The notes: generated by a model not told the origin, from the sequence alone. A stretch of DNA of 64,000 bases from Lentzea atacamensis (GCF_003269295.1 NZ_QLTT01000006.1:248001-312000), one strand, 5' to 3'. Positions 29,261-38,263 are shown, counted from the first letter of the stretch. Made by a program: numbers and translations.

Positions 29261-30481
29261 ATGCCTGAGGCCGTGATCGTCTCCGCCGCCCGCTCCCCCA
29301 TCGGCCGCGCGGGCAAGGGTTCGCTGAAGGACGTGCGGCCGGACGACCTGGCCGCGCAGATGGTGCGAGCAGCGCTCGACAAGGTCCCGCAGCTCGACCC
29401 CGCACAGATCGACGACCTGATGCTCGGCTGCGGCCTGCCCGGCGGCGAGCAGGGCTTCAACATGGCGCGCGTGGTGGCCGTCCTGCTCGGGCAGGACTCG
29501 CTGCCCGGCACGACCGTCACGCGGTACTGCGCCTCGTCGTTGCAGACCACGCGCATGGCCCTGCACGCCATCAAGGCGGGCGAGGGCGACGTGTTCATCT
29601 CGGCCGGCGTCGAGACGGTGTCGCGGTTCGCGAAGGGCAGCTCCGACTCGTGGCCGGACACCCACAACCCGCTGTTCGCCGACGCCGAGGCCCGGACCGT
29701 TTCGGTGGCCCAGTCCGGTGCGGACGAGTGGGTGGACCCGCGTTCGCTGGGCGTCGTGCCGGACATCTACATCCCGATGGGCCAGACCGCCGAGAACCTG
29801 GCGCTGCTGAAGGGCGTCTCGCGGCAGGAGATGGACGAGTTCGGCGTCCGCTCGCAGAACCTCGCCGAGAAGGCGATCGCGGACGGCTTCTGGGCCCGCG
29901 AGATCACTCCGGTGACGCTGCCCGACGGCACCGTGGTCTCCGCGGACGACGGCCCGCGCGCGGGCGTGACGTACGAGGCGGTTTCTGCTCTGAAGCCGGT
30001 CTTCCGCCCCGACGGCCGGATCAACGCCGGCAACTGCTGCCCGTTGAACGACGGCGCCGCGGCTCTCGTGATCATGTCCGACACGAAGGCGCGCGAGCTC
30101 GGCATCACCCCGCTCGCCAGGATCGTGTCGACGGGCGTCTCCGGCCTGTCGCCGGAGATCATGGGTCTCGGCCCGGTCGAGGCCTCGAAGCGCGCGCTGG
30201 CACTGGCCGGATTGTCGATCTCCGACATCGACCTCGTGGAGATCAACGAGGCGTTCGCGGCCCAGGTGATTCCTTCGTACCAGGACCTCGGAATCGATTT
30301 GGACCGGCTGAACGTGAACGGTGGCGCCATCGCCGTCGGTCACCCGTTCGGCATGACCGGTGCGCGCATCACCACGACCCTGATCAATTCCCTGCAGTTC
30401 CACGACAAGCAGTTCGGTCTCGAGACCATGTGCGTCGGCGGTGGTCAGGGCATGGCGATGGTCATCGAACGCCTGAGCTGA
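29261..30481 (+). CDS. fadA3: Acetyl-CoA acetyltransferase / thiolase (FadA3-like)
   Basis: 406 residues from ATG at 29261 (GAGGAG upstream). Nucleophile Cys in TRYCASSLQTTRMALHAIK, NEAFAAQVIP, GGAIAVGHPFGMTGARI and the C-terminal Cys in MCVGGGQGMAMVIE are all conserved, so it is active. It carries out the last step of fatty acid beta-oxidation or makes acetoacetyl-CoA. Followed by a perfect hairpin terminator. Confidence 0.92.
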   Translation: MPEAVIVSAARSPIGRAGKGSLKDVRPDDLAAQMVRAALDKVPQLDPAQIDDLMLGCGLPGGEQGFNMARVVAVLLGQDSLPGTTVTRYCASSLQTTRMALHAIKAGEGDVFISAGVETVSRFAKGSSDSWPDTHNPLFADAEARTVSVAQSGADEWVDPRSLGVVPDIYIPMGQTAENLALLKGVSRQEMDEFGVRSQNLAEKAIADGFWAREITPVTLPDGTVVSADDGPRAGVTYEAVSALKPVFRPDGRINAGNCCPLNDGAAALVIMSDTKARELGITPLARIVSTGVSGLSPEIMGLGPVEASKRALALAGLSISDIDLVEINEAFAAQVIPSYQDLGIDLDRLNVNGGAIAVGHPFGMTGARITTTLINSLQFHDKQFGLETMCVGGGQGMAMVIERLS

Positions 30482-30509
30482 GATCCCCAAGATCTGCAAA
30501 TTGACGCTT

Positions 30510-30546
30510 GCAAGTAGCTCCGCTTCACCCGAACGGAGCTACTTGC
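30510..30546 (+). terminator. Hairpin terminator after the thiolase gene
   Basis: GCAAGTAGCTCCG (30510-30522) pairs perfectly over 13 bp with 30534-30546 around an 11-base loop. A T-rich patch follows at some distance (CCACCTTTCTG), so it is an actinobacterial I-type terminator. Confidence 0.75.
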
Positions 30547-30642
30547 CTGCCACCTTTCTGCCGATGACGTAATTCGTCGCGTAACGGCGTCATCAGGCGA
30601 GGGGGAGTCCGTCCCTACCGCGATGAGCAAGGAGGGTCGGAC

Positions 30643-30852
30643 ATGCCGTACGTGTGGTGGCAAAGCGAATACGACCTGCAATGCCATGCCTTCTCCCTCG
30701 ACCAAGCCAACGGTTCCCGCAGCTTTTACGAGGCCGTCTGCGAACACTCGGTACCCGATGAGCGGGTGTCGCGTGCCCAGGCGGGTGCCCTCTGCACGAC
30801 CTGCCTGATCAAGGTGGGCACGCAACTGCCCGATGTCCGCTGGCGGGCCTAG
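30643..30852 (+). CDS. Small conserved protein with possible zinc-binding Cys/His set
   Basis: 69 residues with a strong ribosome site (AAGGAGGG). Starts MPYVWWQSEYDLQCHAFSL and has Cys/His at QCH, VCEH and LCTTCLI, a spacing that could bind one zinc. No family recognised with certainty; small proteins of this look are common in Pseudonocardiales. Last 4 bases overlap the end of the convergent acetyltransferase gene. Confidence 0.65.
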   Translation: MPYVWWQSEYDLQCHAFSLDQANGSRSFYEAVCEHSVPDERVSRAQAGALCTTCLIKVGTQLPDVRWRA

Positions 30853-31598
30853 ACCCGTCTCATGCCGACCGACGCCGGTGCGCTCTCGGTGAAGCCGTGC
30901 CGTTCGTAGAGACGACGGCCGGGCGGGTCGGCGAGCAGGTTGACGTACGCGTTCGGCGCGTGTTCGCCGATGCGGTCCAGCAGCGCTGTCATGATCGCGT
31001 CGCCGATGCCCTTGCGCTGATGGTGCGGCAACACCGCCATGTCGATGATGTGGAAGTACCAGCCGCCGTCGCTGAGCACGCGGCCCATGCCCACGGTCTC
31101 GCCTGACTCCACGTGGACGACGTGTGCGCTGGCCCAGGCGCCGTTGATGCCGTTCTCGGCTTCTTCGACGGTGCGCGCGCTGAGGCCTGATTCCTTGCGC
31201 AGGCGCAGGTAGTCGTCGACCGCGGGCGGTGTCATCTCCAGCCGGTACGCGTGATCCACGGATCTCCCCCAGGTGTGCTTGTTCGACCGGTGGCGGTAGA
31301 GCGCCGTCCGAGCTTCCTTGGTGCCCAGCTTCTCGAGGCCCCAGATCGCCCAGTCCCCGAAGCGCTCGTCGTCGAGGTGAGCGACGAAGAGCGGCAACGC
31401 CCTGGGATCCCCGGCTTCGCCGATCAGCTCCAGCAACCAGGCGCGCAGGCCCTGGTCGTCCTCCTCGCGGTGGAACTCCTCGATGAGCTCGTCGAGGTGC
31501 TCCGCCGCGTGGGGCTTCAGCATGGCGAAGCCGGTTTCGCAGTCCTGGCCGTTGCGGCGGCGCATCAGCCGCATCGCCTCTCCGAACCTCTTGCTCAT
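30849..31598 (-). CDS. HEAT-repeat - GNAT acetyltransferase fusion
   Basis: 249 residues from ATG at 31598. Residues about 1-95 form short paired helices (HLDELIEEFHREEDDQGLRAWLLELIGEAGDPRALPLFVAHL) of HEAT-like type. Residues about 100-249 are a GNAT domain with the acetyl-CoA loop AVLPHHQRKGIGDAIMTALLDRI and the terminal RRLYERHGFTESAP. The helical part may recognise a protein substrate or partner. Target unknown. A hairpin separates it from the upstream Bax inhibitor gene. Confidence 0.78.
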   Translation of the reverse strand: MSKRFGEAMRLMRRRNGQDCETGFAMLKPHAAEHLDELIEEFHREEDDQGLRAWLLELIGEAGDPRALPLFVAHLDDERFGDWAIWGLEKLGTKEARTALYRHRSNKHTWGRSVDHAYRLEMTPPAVDDYLRLRKESGLSARTVEEAENGINGAWASAHVVHVESGETVGMGRVLSDGGWYFHIIDMAVLPHHQRKGIGDAIMTALLDRIGEHAPNAYVNLLADPPGRRLYERHGFTESAPASVGMRRV

Positions 31599-31612
31599 TC
31601 CACCCCCGAACG

Positions 31613-31648
31613 CCGGAGGGCGCCCCGCCGAAGCGAAGCGCCCTCCGG
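31613..31648 (-). terminator. Hairpin after the Bax inhibitor-like gene
   Basis: CCGGAGGGCG (31613-31622) pairs with CGCCCTCCGG (31639-31648), 10 bp perfect, 16 bases past the stop at 31664 on the minus strand and just upstream of the HEAT-GNAT start. Confidence 0.6.
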
Positions 31649-31663
31649 AAACCCCCGCGGACG

Positions 31664-32464
31664 TCAGTCCGAGTTGAAGTACGACAGCAGGCGCAGGATC
31701 TCGGTGTACAGCCACACCAGGGTGACCGTGAGACCGAACGCGATCTGCCACGCGAACTTGGCCGGCACACCGGCCCGGATCGCCTGGTCGGCGGCGTCGA
31801 AGTCGATCAGGAAGCTGAACGCCGCGAGACCGATGCAGACGAGGCTGAAGATGATCGCGAGCGCGCCGCCGTTGCGGAGGCCGAGGCCGCCGTCGGTGAA
31901 GAAGCTCATGATCAGGTTGAAGAGCATGAGGACGGCGACGCCGATGATCGCGCCGGTGATCCACTTGGTGAACTTCGGCGTGACTCGGATCGCACCCGTC
32001 TTGTAGACGATCAGCATGCCGGCGAAGACGCCGATCGTGCCGATGATCGCCTGGCCGATCACGACGACACCCTGACCCGGACCGGTCCAGCGGTCGATCA
32101 TGGCGCCGATGATGCCGCTGAAGGCACCGAGGAAGATGCCCTCGACGGCCGCGTAGGCGATGACGAGCGGCGGGCTCGGCATGCGCTTGAACATGATGAT
32201 CAGCGCGAGCACGAGGCCGATGATCGCGGCCGGGAACAGAAGGTTCCACCACTGCATCACGTACGTGACGACGGCGGTCGCGGCCACCACGGCGAGCGTG
32301 ATGCCGGTCTTCGTGACGACGTCGTCGATCGTCATGGGCCGCTCGCTGGTCAGCGGCGGCGGAGCCTGCTGGTAGCCGGCCTCTGGCTGGCCGAAGCCTG
32401 CATAGCCTCCGTACCCGCCGCCGGTCGGCAGGTTACGGAAAGCCGGGTTGCTGCTGGAGCGCAC
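31664..32464 (-). CDS. Bax inhibitor-1/YccA family membrane protein
   Basis: 266 residues, GTG start at 32464. After a Gly/Tyr/Gln-rich cytoplasmic tail (about 1-35), seven hydrophobic helices span residues 50-262, ending with the conserved LVWLYTEILRLLSYF. The family includes YccA, BsYetJ-like pH-dependent calcium leak channels and FtsH regulators. Physiological role here not known. Mycobacteria have a homologue in the same neighbourhood. Confidence 0.9.
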   Translation of the reverse strand: MRSSSNPAFRNLPTGGGYGGYAGFGQPEAGYQQAPPPLTSERPMTIDDVVTKTGITLAVVAATAVVTYVMQWWNLLFPAAIIGLVLALIIMFKRMPSPPLVIAYAAVEGIFLGAFSGIIGAMIDRWTGPGQGVVVIGQAIIGTIGVFAGMLIVYKTGAIRVTPKFTKWITGAIIGVAVLMLFNLIMSFFTDGGLGLRNGGALAIIFSLVCIGLAAFSFLIDFDAADQAIRAGVPAKFAWQIAFGLTVTLVWLYTEILRLLSYFNSD

Positions 32465-32782
32465 CTGGTCCTCCTGGGGCGTTGCTTTACGCCGTCACGG
32501 GTACAACGAGCACGCTGGGTGCCAGGTTCCCCGTCGGTAAAGGAGACTTTACCCCTGACGACGATCACACGTGCGCAAATACTGCGCTAACTCCGGAGCG
32601 TAGTGAGACTACGGCGTGTCGCGGCGTGTCATTCCTGAAGCGAGTAAGGCGCGTCACATTTCAATCACATTCACACGGACGGTGACGACACACTTCCCCC
32701 TCGTGGCGGCTTGTACCCGGTGTGGGGTACCGCCAGGCTCGCACGCGGAATTACCACAGGTCAGAGGGGACCAAGATCCAAA
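32465..32782. other. 318-base divergent intergenic region
   Basis: No gene seen. It contains a perfect 7-bp hairpin GGTAAAG-GAGA-CTTTACC (32536-32553), a second CGTAGT-GAG-ACTACG (32599-32613) and a direct repeat CGGCGTGTC twice near 32613-32631. Promoters for the Bax inhibitor-like gene and the surface protein should lie here. It does not match a riboswitch I can name. Confidence 0.5.
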
Positions 32783-34171
32783 ATGGGCTGGAAACGTCTT
32801 GCCGCCGTGGCGGTGGTCTCGGGTCTCGCACTCCTGACCGCACCCACGACGGCGACAGCAGTCGGCGTCAAGGGCATCGGCCACAACGCGTCAGGGCTCC
32901 AGCCCAACGCCACACCGGGCAGCGAGTGGCACGGGTCCTACGTCTGGCAGAACAAGCACGTGTGGTGCGTGCAGTACGCGCTGCCCGCGCCGGACAGCAA
33001 CGTCGGCTACAAGGAAGGTGACGAGCTGCTGACGAAGGCGGGCAAGAAGCTCCCGTCCGACGTCGCGGCGAACATCTCCTACCTCCTGCTGCGCTACTCC
33101 ACCACGAAGTCCGCGGAAGAGGCGGCCGCGCTCGCGCACCTCCTCCACACCTGGACCTCTCCTGTCGACGGCAACGTGAACCTCGGCGCGACCGACCCCA
33201 AGTACCTCGCCTACGACAGCGCGTTCTACGCCTCGAAGCTGCCGCCCGCCGTCATGGACACCGTCGCGCGCCTCAAGGCCGACGCCGAGGCCAACCGCGG
33301 CCCGTGGACGCTCAGCGCCACCGCCCCCAAGGAACCGCTGATCATCGGCACCGAGTCGAGCTGGACCGTGTCGCTGGTCAAGGCGAACGGCCAGGGCGTG
33401 CCCAGCGCGCCGATCGACTTCACGCTGACCGACGCGACGCTCGTCGACGGCAGTGTCGGCGGCAAGGCCACCACGGGCGCCGACGGCAGCCCGGCCACGA
33501 TCAAGATCCTCCCCACGGGCCCGAAGCCCTCGATCGCGGCCAACGCGGACTCCCCCGCCGACAAGCCGGTCGTGCACCAGCCGATCTCGACGGACAACAT
33601 GCAGCGCATGGTCACCACAGGCGGCGAGAAGAAGCTGAGCGCGAACGCCACCGGACAGGCCAAGACCGCGCCCGGCAAGGTGAAGATCACGAAGATCGAC
33701 TCGGAGACCAAGAAGGCCATCGCGGGCGTCGCCCTGCGCGTCACGTCCAAGGACCAGACGAAGCCCGCGCTCAAGCAGGACGACACCGAGCTGGTCGGCA
33801 CCGACGGCAAGCCGCTGGTGCTGCAGACCGGCGCCGACGGCACGGTCGAGGTCCCGGACCTGCGCACCCCGCAGGAGATCTGCCTCGTCGAGGTGGCGGC
33901 GCCGAAGGGGTACGAGGAGTTCTTCGACCCGAAGGCACCACCGGCCTCGTGCGGCACGCTCGCGGCAGGACAGACGCTCGCGCTCGAACTGGTGAACAAG
34001 CCCAACAAGCCCGTCGTGCCCAGCACGATCCCGGCCGGTCAGGACGGCAAGACGCCCGTCGCGACCGCGTCGTTCGAAACGCAGCTGCGTCCGGGTGTGA
34101 TGCTCGCGGTGGGTGGCCTCGTGCTGCTCGGTGCGGCGCTGGCAGGCTTCCTGGTGTGGCGCAGGCAGTGA
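32783..34171 (+). CDS. Thioester/SpaA-like cell-surface protein with C-terminal membrane anchor
   Basis: 462 residues from ATG at 32783. Signal peptide to about 27 (TAPTTATAV). Residues 45-160 resemble a thioester (TQXA) domain start (VWCVQYALPAP), though the usual Gln pair is not evident. About 170-300 are beta-sandwich (Big-like), then a SpaA/collagen-B-type domain (GKVKITKIDSETKKAIAGVALRV, about 318-425) typical of surface adhesins. A single helix VMLAVGGLVLLGAALAGFLVW and RRQ end the protein. No LPXTG or LAXTG is seen. GTGA overlap with the sortase gene implies partnership. Confidence 0.75.
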   Translation: MGWKRLAAVAVVSGLALLTAPTTATAVGVKGIGHNASGLQPNATPGSEWHGSYVWQNKHVWCVQYALPAPDSNVGYKEGDELLTKAGKKLPSDVAANISYLLLRYSTTKSAEEAAALAHLLHTWTSPVDGNVNLGATDPKYLAYDSAFYASKLPPAVMDTVARLKADAEANRGPWTLSATAPKEPLIIGTESSWTVSLVKANGQGVPSAPIDFTLTDATLVDGSVGGKATTGADGSPATIKILPTGPKPSIAANADSPADKPVVHQPISTDNMQRMVTTGGEKKLSANATGQAKTAPGKVKITKIDSETKKAIAGVALRVTSKDQTKPALKQDDTELVGTDGKPLVLQTGADGTVEVPDLRTPQEICLVEVAAPKGYEEFFDPKAPPASCGTLAAGQTLALELVNKPNKPVVPSTIPAGQDGKTPVATASFETQLRPGVMLAVGGLVLLGAALAGFLVWRRQ

Positions 34172-34860
34172 GTCCCAAGGCGTTTCTGACCGGCGCGCTG
34201 GTGGCGGGTGTTGCCGCCACCAGCGTGCTGGTCACCGCGTCCGGGACCGAGGTGCTCAAGGGGCACGCGGTCGCGGACGAGATCCCCGTGGTCGGGCCGG
34301 GGCCGGTCGCTGACAGCCTCAGCACCGGCCGCGGGGCCGACCTCACCGGGCTGGTCGGTGGCGCGAACACGGCCAACGCCAAGCCCGCGGAGCCCACGCA
34401 ACCACAACCCGCGCCGCCCAAGGCCGGTCCCGGCTCGGTCCGGCTGCCTTCGGGAGGCACGGCCACGCTGGTCCGCCGCGAGGTGAAGGACGGCGTGCTG
34501 CCCGTTCCCGACGGCATCGGCGAGGCCACCTGGTGGGGTGCCGAGCTCGCGGCGCAGGAAGGCGCGACGGTCCTCGCCGGGCACGTCGACTGGAAGGGCG
34601 CCAGAGGTCCCTTCGCCGAGCTGTGGCAGGCCCAGAACGGCCGTGAGGTCGTGATCGCCGACAGTGCCGGCAAGGAGTTCAAGTTCCGCATCAACCAGAT
34701 CGAGACGGTGCGCAAGGAAGAACTGCCTGCCCGCGCCGTCGAGTTCTTCGGCCCGCGCGGGCCGCACCGGTTGGTGCTGGTCACCTGCGGCGGCACGTGG
34801 ATCGGCGGCCAGCAGGGTTACGAAGCCAACCGCGTGGTGATCGCCGAACCCGTTGCGTAA
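34168..34860 (+). CDS. Class F sortase
   Basis: 230 residues from GTG at 34168. Signal-anchor helix (FLTGALVAGVAATSVLVTA, about 6-24), a Pro/Ala-rich linker, then the sortase barrel with H139 (AGHVDW), C207 (LVTCGG) and R222 (EANRVV) as catalytic triad. Class F sortases of actinobacteria attach proteins to cell wall or act with unknown sorting signals. The substrate is probably the overlapping upstream surface protein. Confidence 0.88.
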   Translation: MSPKAFLTGALVAGVAATSVLVTASGTEVLKGHAVADEIPVVGPGPVADSLSTGRGADLTGLVGGANTANAKPAEPTQPQPAPPKAGPGSVRLPSGGTATLVRREVKDGVLPVPDGIGEATWWGAELAAQEGATVLAGHVDWKGARGPFAELWQAQNGREVVIADSAGKEFKFRINQIETVRKEELPARAVEFFGPRGPHRLVLVTCGGTWIGGQQGYEANRVVIAEPVA

Positions 34861-34899
34861 TGAAGCAACCCCTTCGGGTGACCAGTCGTCTCCATAAGT

Positions 34900-36066
34900 G
34901 TGAAACGGTGGGGATGGTTGACCACGGGCCTGGCGCTTGCGCTGGCCCTCGTGCTGGTGATGACTCTCGGCCCGACCAAGGACCAGCAGAGCCAGGCGGA
35001 CGCCGGTCCCCTGCCGATGGCACCTCGGCTGCCCGCCCCCAAGGACGCCGGCCCCACGCCGACAGTTCCCGCGCCGAGCCCCGAACAACTGCAGCAGCAG
35101 CCGTGGATGCACAAGCTCGCACCCGGTGAGAAGCCACCGCAGTTCGTGCTGTTCTCCTTCGACGGGGCGGTCTCCAAGCAGCACTGGGACAAGGTCCTGC
35201 CGATCGCCAGGGAGAAGAAGGCGCACGTCACCGGTCTGCTGTCCGGCGTGTACATGCTGGCCGACCAGGACAAGATGCAGTACCAGCCGCCCGCGGGACT
35301 CAAGCGCGGCGTCTCCGACATCTCCTTCGGTGGCAGCAAACAGGACATCGCCGCCCGCATCGGCTACCTCAACCAGGTGATCGACGAGGGCCACGAGATC
35401 GGCACGCACTACAACGGCCACTTCTGCTCCGGCGGCACCCAGCCGTCGGTCGACAAGTGGGACAGCAAGGCGTGGAACGAGGAGCTCGCCCAGTTCAAGC
35501 AGATCGTGGACAGGGCACGTGCCGCCGGCTTCAAGCTCGCCGACGGCGCTGTCCGGGGTGGACGGACGCCGTGCCTGGAAGGCAACTGGGACCAAGCTTT
35601 CCCCGCGATGGCGGCCAACGGCCTGGTCTACGACACCAGCAAGGTCGCGCTGGGCGTGCAGTGGCCGTCCGTCCAAAACGGACTGTACGAGTTCCCGATG
35701 CCCGAGGTGAGGGTTCCCGCGCTGGGCAGGCAGGTCGTCATGATGGACTTCAACCTCTGGTACGCGCTCAACGCCGCCAGGGACGAACCCCACCGCGCGA
35801 CCGAGTTCGCCCAGATCGTCTTCGACACGTACAAGTCGGTGCACCAGGCCGCGTTGAACGGCAACCGCGCGCCGCTCGTGATCGGCAACCACTTCAACGA
35901 GTGGAACGGTTCGGCGTTCTCGAACGCGATGGAGCAGTTCCTCGCGTACGTGTGCGACAAGCCGGAAACGGTGTGCGCCACCTACACCGAGGTGATCCAG
36001 TGGATGCAGCTGCAGGAACCGGCGGTGCTGGACCAGCTCCGCCGGATGCCCGCGGCTCGCAACTAG
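34900..36066 (+). CDS. Secreted polysaccharide deacetylase-like protein
   Basis: 388 residues from GTG at 34900. An N-terminal membrane helix (about 4-22) is followed by a Pro/Ala/Gln-rich linker. FVLFSFDGAVS gives the catalytic Asp region of a NodB fold, and GHEIGTHYNGHFC the two metal His (HxxxxxH form). The domain reads like divergent NodB deacetylases of actinobacteria that act on cell wall or chitin-like glycans. It lies 39 bases after the sortase gene and may be part of the same surface unit. Confidence 0.75.
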   Translation: MKRWGWLTTGLALALALVLVMTLGPTKDQQSQADAGPLPMAPRLPAPKDAGPTPTVPAPSPEQLQQQPWMHKLAPGEKPPQFVLFSFDGAVSKQHWDKVLPIAREKKAHVTGLLSGVYMLADQDKMQYQPPAGLKRGVSDISFGGSKQDIAARIGYLNQVIDEGHEIGTHYNGHFCSGGTQPSVDKWDSKAWNEELAQFKQIVDRARAAGFKLADGAVRGGRTPCLEGNWDQAFPAMAANGLVYDTSKVALGVQWPSVQNGLYEFPMPEVRVPALGRQVVMMDFNLWYALNAARDEPHRATEFAQIVFDTYKSVHQAALNGNRAPLVIGNHFNEWNGSAFSNAMEQFLAYVCDKPETVCATYTEVIQWMQLQEPAVLDQLRRMPAARN

Positions 36067-36074
36067 ACCCTCGC

Positions 36075-36835
36075 TCAGCCGTCCGTCAAGACGATCCGGT
36101 CGTCGTTCGCACCCGGCTGGCCGTTGTTGTCCTGGTTGGACGTTCCCAGCCACTACGTGCCGTCCGGCGCCGGAGCCACCGCCCGTACGCGGCCGTAGCT
36201 CGTGAACACCGCCTGCGGGGTGCCGAGCGTGGTGCCGTTCACCGGGATCTTCCACACGCGCCTGTCGGTGACCGGACCGACGTACAACGCGTTCTTGCAG
36301 TAGCCGATGCCGGCCGGACCGGCCTGGCTGGTGGGCCACGTCTTCACCGGGTTGGTCATCCCCGCGGTGTTGCAGTTGCCCTCACAGGTCGGCCAGCGGT
36401 AGTTCTTGCCAGCCGCGGGCCTGCCCGCGGAGTCGAAGCGGAGAACCTTGCCGCCCGACGAGTTCCAGTTCTGCGCCGTGCTGGTGTGCTGGCCGTCACC
36501 CGTGGTCGCCCACAGGAAGCCGTCCGGGCCGAACTCCAGGCCGCCGCCGTTGTGGTAGCGGCATCTTGGGGATGCCGCTCACGATCACGTGCGGTGTACC
36601 GCCGAGCCGCAGCTTCGTGACGCGGTTGTCGCTTGCCGTGGAGTAGCAGATGATGCCGCTGCCGTCCGGCAAGAACTCGATGTCCCACGGGATGTCCAGC
36701 TTCGTGGTGATTGTCCGTTCGGCGAGAACCGACGGGCCGTCCTGCGCGGAGGCCGGGATGACGCAGAGGGATGCGCCACGGCAGTGCAGGTTGCCGCCAC
36801 CGCGATACGACGAGCACGCAGGTGCTCTCCTTCAT
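36075..36835 (-). pseudogene. Decayed copy of a soluble PQQ-dependent sugar dehydrogenase
   Basis: Reading the minus strand across frames gives a clear shortened relative of the intact gene at 37000-37995: IPWDIEFLPDGSGII, SDNRVTKLRLGG, then NGGGLEFGPDGFLWATTGDGQ, GGKVLRFDSAG, GKNYRWPTCEGNC, TAGMTNPVKTWPTSQAG, and AVAPAPDGT followed by TAG where the intact protein continues to a Trp. Damage: an early frameshift after the signal sequence (near 36745), a second near 36560, two internal deletions (about 55 and 45 residues) and this in-frame stop near 36152. It is a dead tandem duplicate. Confidence 0.85.
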
Positions 36836-36927
36836 GTCCGCTCGTGTTTGTCTGCGGCGGCGGCGTTGCAGGGCGTAGTTGCCCAATCACAAGCCGGATA
36901 AACCCACAACGGTCATCGGATGTGTGG

Positions 36928-36966
36928 GACGTCCCTCGCCTCCGAGCGGGTGAGGCGAGGGACGTT
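36928..36966 (-). terminator. Hairpin after the sugar dehydrogenase gene
   Basis: ACGTCCCTCGCCTC (36929-36942) pairs perfectly with GAGGCGAGGGACGT (36952-36965), a 14-bp stem 34 bases past the stop of the intact dehydrogenase gene and before the decayed copy. Confidence 0.75.
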
Positions 36967-36999
36967 CTCAACTACCTCGGGTAGTCGAGTCCGGTGTGG

Positions 37000-37995
37000 T
37001 CAGTTGCCGTCGGCGATGTGGATCCCGCCAGGGGTGATCACCCAGAGCGAGCCGTCGGGACCCGCGACCTCGTCCCGCGTGCGCCCGAGGTTGGTGTAGA
37101 TCTTGCCGCCGGCACCGTTCGGCGTGAGCTTGAACGTGCCGCCCTTGAGGGAGGCCATGTAGAAGTGGCCCTTGTAGGTGGTGAGGCCGGACGGCGTCGC
37201 CTGCGAGGTCGGCCACTGCTTCACCGGGTTGGTCATCCCGGCGGTGCCGCACGAACCCTCGCAGGTCGGCCAGCCGTAGTTCTTGCCGGCGTCGATCTTG
37301 TTGAGCTCGTCGACCTTGCTGGCGCCGATGTCGGAGACGTAGAGCTGGCTGCCCAGCCAGGTCAGGCCCTGCACGTTGCGGTGGCCGTAGGAGTAGACGA
37401 GCGAGTTGAACGGGTTGCCCGGCGCGGGCTTGCCGTCCTTGGTCATGCGCAGGACCTTGCCGCCCAAGGAGTTCTTGTTCTGCGCGTTGCTCCCGTTCTG
37501 GCCGTCACCGGTACCGGCGTAGAGGAAGCCGTCGGGACCGAACTTGATGCGGCCGCCGTGGTGGAACTGCGAGCCGCGCGGAATGCCGGTGACGATGGGC
37601 TTCGTGGCCGTGTCACCGATCTTCCACGTGGCGATCCGGTTGTCGCTTCCGGTGGTGTAGTAGAGGAAGAGCGTCTTGTCCGCGGCGTACGTCGGCGACA
37701 CCGCGATGCCCAGCAGGCCCGCTTCCTTCGTCACCGAGACACCGGGGATGTCACCGACTTTCGTGACTTTGCCGTCCTTGGTGATGGTGGAGACGGTCTT
37801 GGCGTCCTTCTGCGTGAAGATGCCGGTGCCGTCCGGCAGGAAGTCGATGCTCCAGGCCTGCTTGAGGCCGGTGGCGATCGTTTTGACGGCCATCGTGCCG
37901 ACTTCGCCGCTCTCTGCCGCGGACGCCAGCGGGCTGCTGGACAGTCCGACCGCAAGTGCGAGGACGCCGGCGTACGCACTTCGACGAGCACCCAT
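37000..37995 (-). CDS. Soluble PQQ-dependent sugar dehydrogenase
   Basis: 331 residues, ATG at 37995. Signal peptide MGARRSAYAGVLALAVGLSS with cleavage near ASA-AE. The beta-propeller of the soluble glucose/aldose dehydrogenase family is marked by FHHGGRIKFGPDGFLYAGTGDGQ (general base His) and YGHRNVQGL (Arg near PQQ). It oxidises aldose sugars outside the membrane with PQQ. It is divergent from pqqA-C-D-E-B, so the cofactor and its enzyme are made together. Confidence 0.87.
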   Translation of the reverse strand: MGARRSAYAGVLALAVGLSSSPLASAAESGEVGTMAVKTIATGLKQAWSIDFLPDGTGIFTQKDAKTVSTITKDGKVTKVGDIPGVSVTKEAGLLGIAVSPTYAADKTLFLYYTTGSDNRIATWKIGDTATKPIVTGIPRGSQFHHGGRIKFGPDGFLYAGTGDGQNGSNAQNKNSLGGKVLRMTKDGKPAPGNPFNSLVYSYGHRNVQGLTWLGSQLYVSDIGASKVDELNKIDAGKNYGWPTCEGSCGTAGMTNPVKQWPTSQATPSGLTTYKGHFYMASLKGGTFKLTPNGAGGKIYTNLGRTRDEVAGPDGSLWVITPGGIHIADGN

Positions 37996-38263
37996 TGTGC
38001 TGACCCCTCAACTTTCGCGTCGTGCGGCGACGGCGAGCCCGCGTCGGAAGGTGCGGGCTGGGGGCCTCCCGATACAACCACGGTGTGTAGTCATGAGCGC
38101 ATCCACCAATCGGGTCACCCATCCGATGACTTTAGGTAACTTTATGTACGGTCTGGACCTCGACCGCCGGGACGACATAACGTGTGGTTCGCCGCCGCGC
38201 CCCACGGAAGTGCCGCGCGCCCAGCAATCGGGCACGCCGGCCGGAGACCCGAGGAGTTGCGCC
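37996..38263. promoter_or_regulatory. Divergent control region of sugar dehydrogenase and pqqA
   Basis: 268 bases without a gene. Holds an AT-rich patch with near-direct repeats ACTTTAGGT/ACTTTATGT (38129-38147) and a GTCACCCATCCGA element (38114-38126) similar to the motif repeated in the exopolysaccharide locus. GAGGAG lies just before pqqA. Confidence 0.5.

Noticed and set aside
32465-32782. c-di-AMP riboswitch before the surface protein gene
   Set aside because: Small hairpins are present but the conserved riboswitch segments are not found.
34039-36339. 766-codon minus-strand frame over sortase and deacetylase
   Set aside because: Shadow of the two plus-strand genes, which have clear catalytic motifs.
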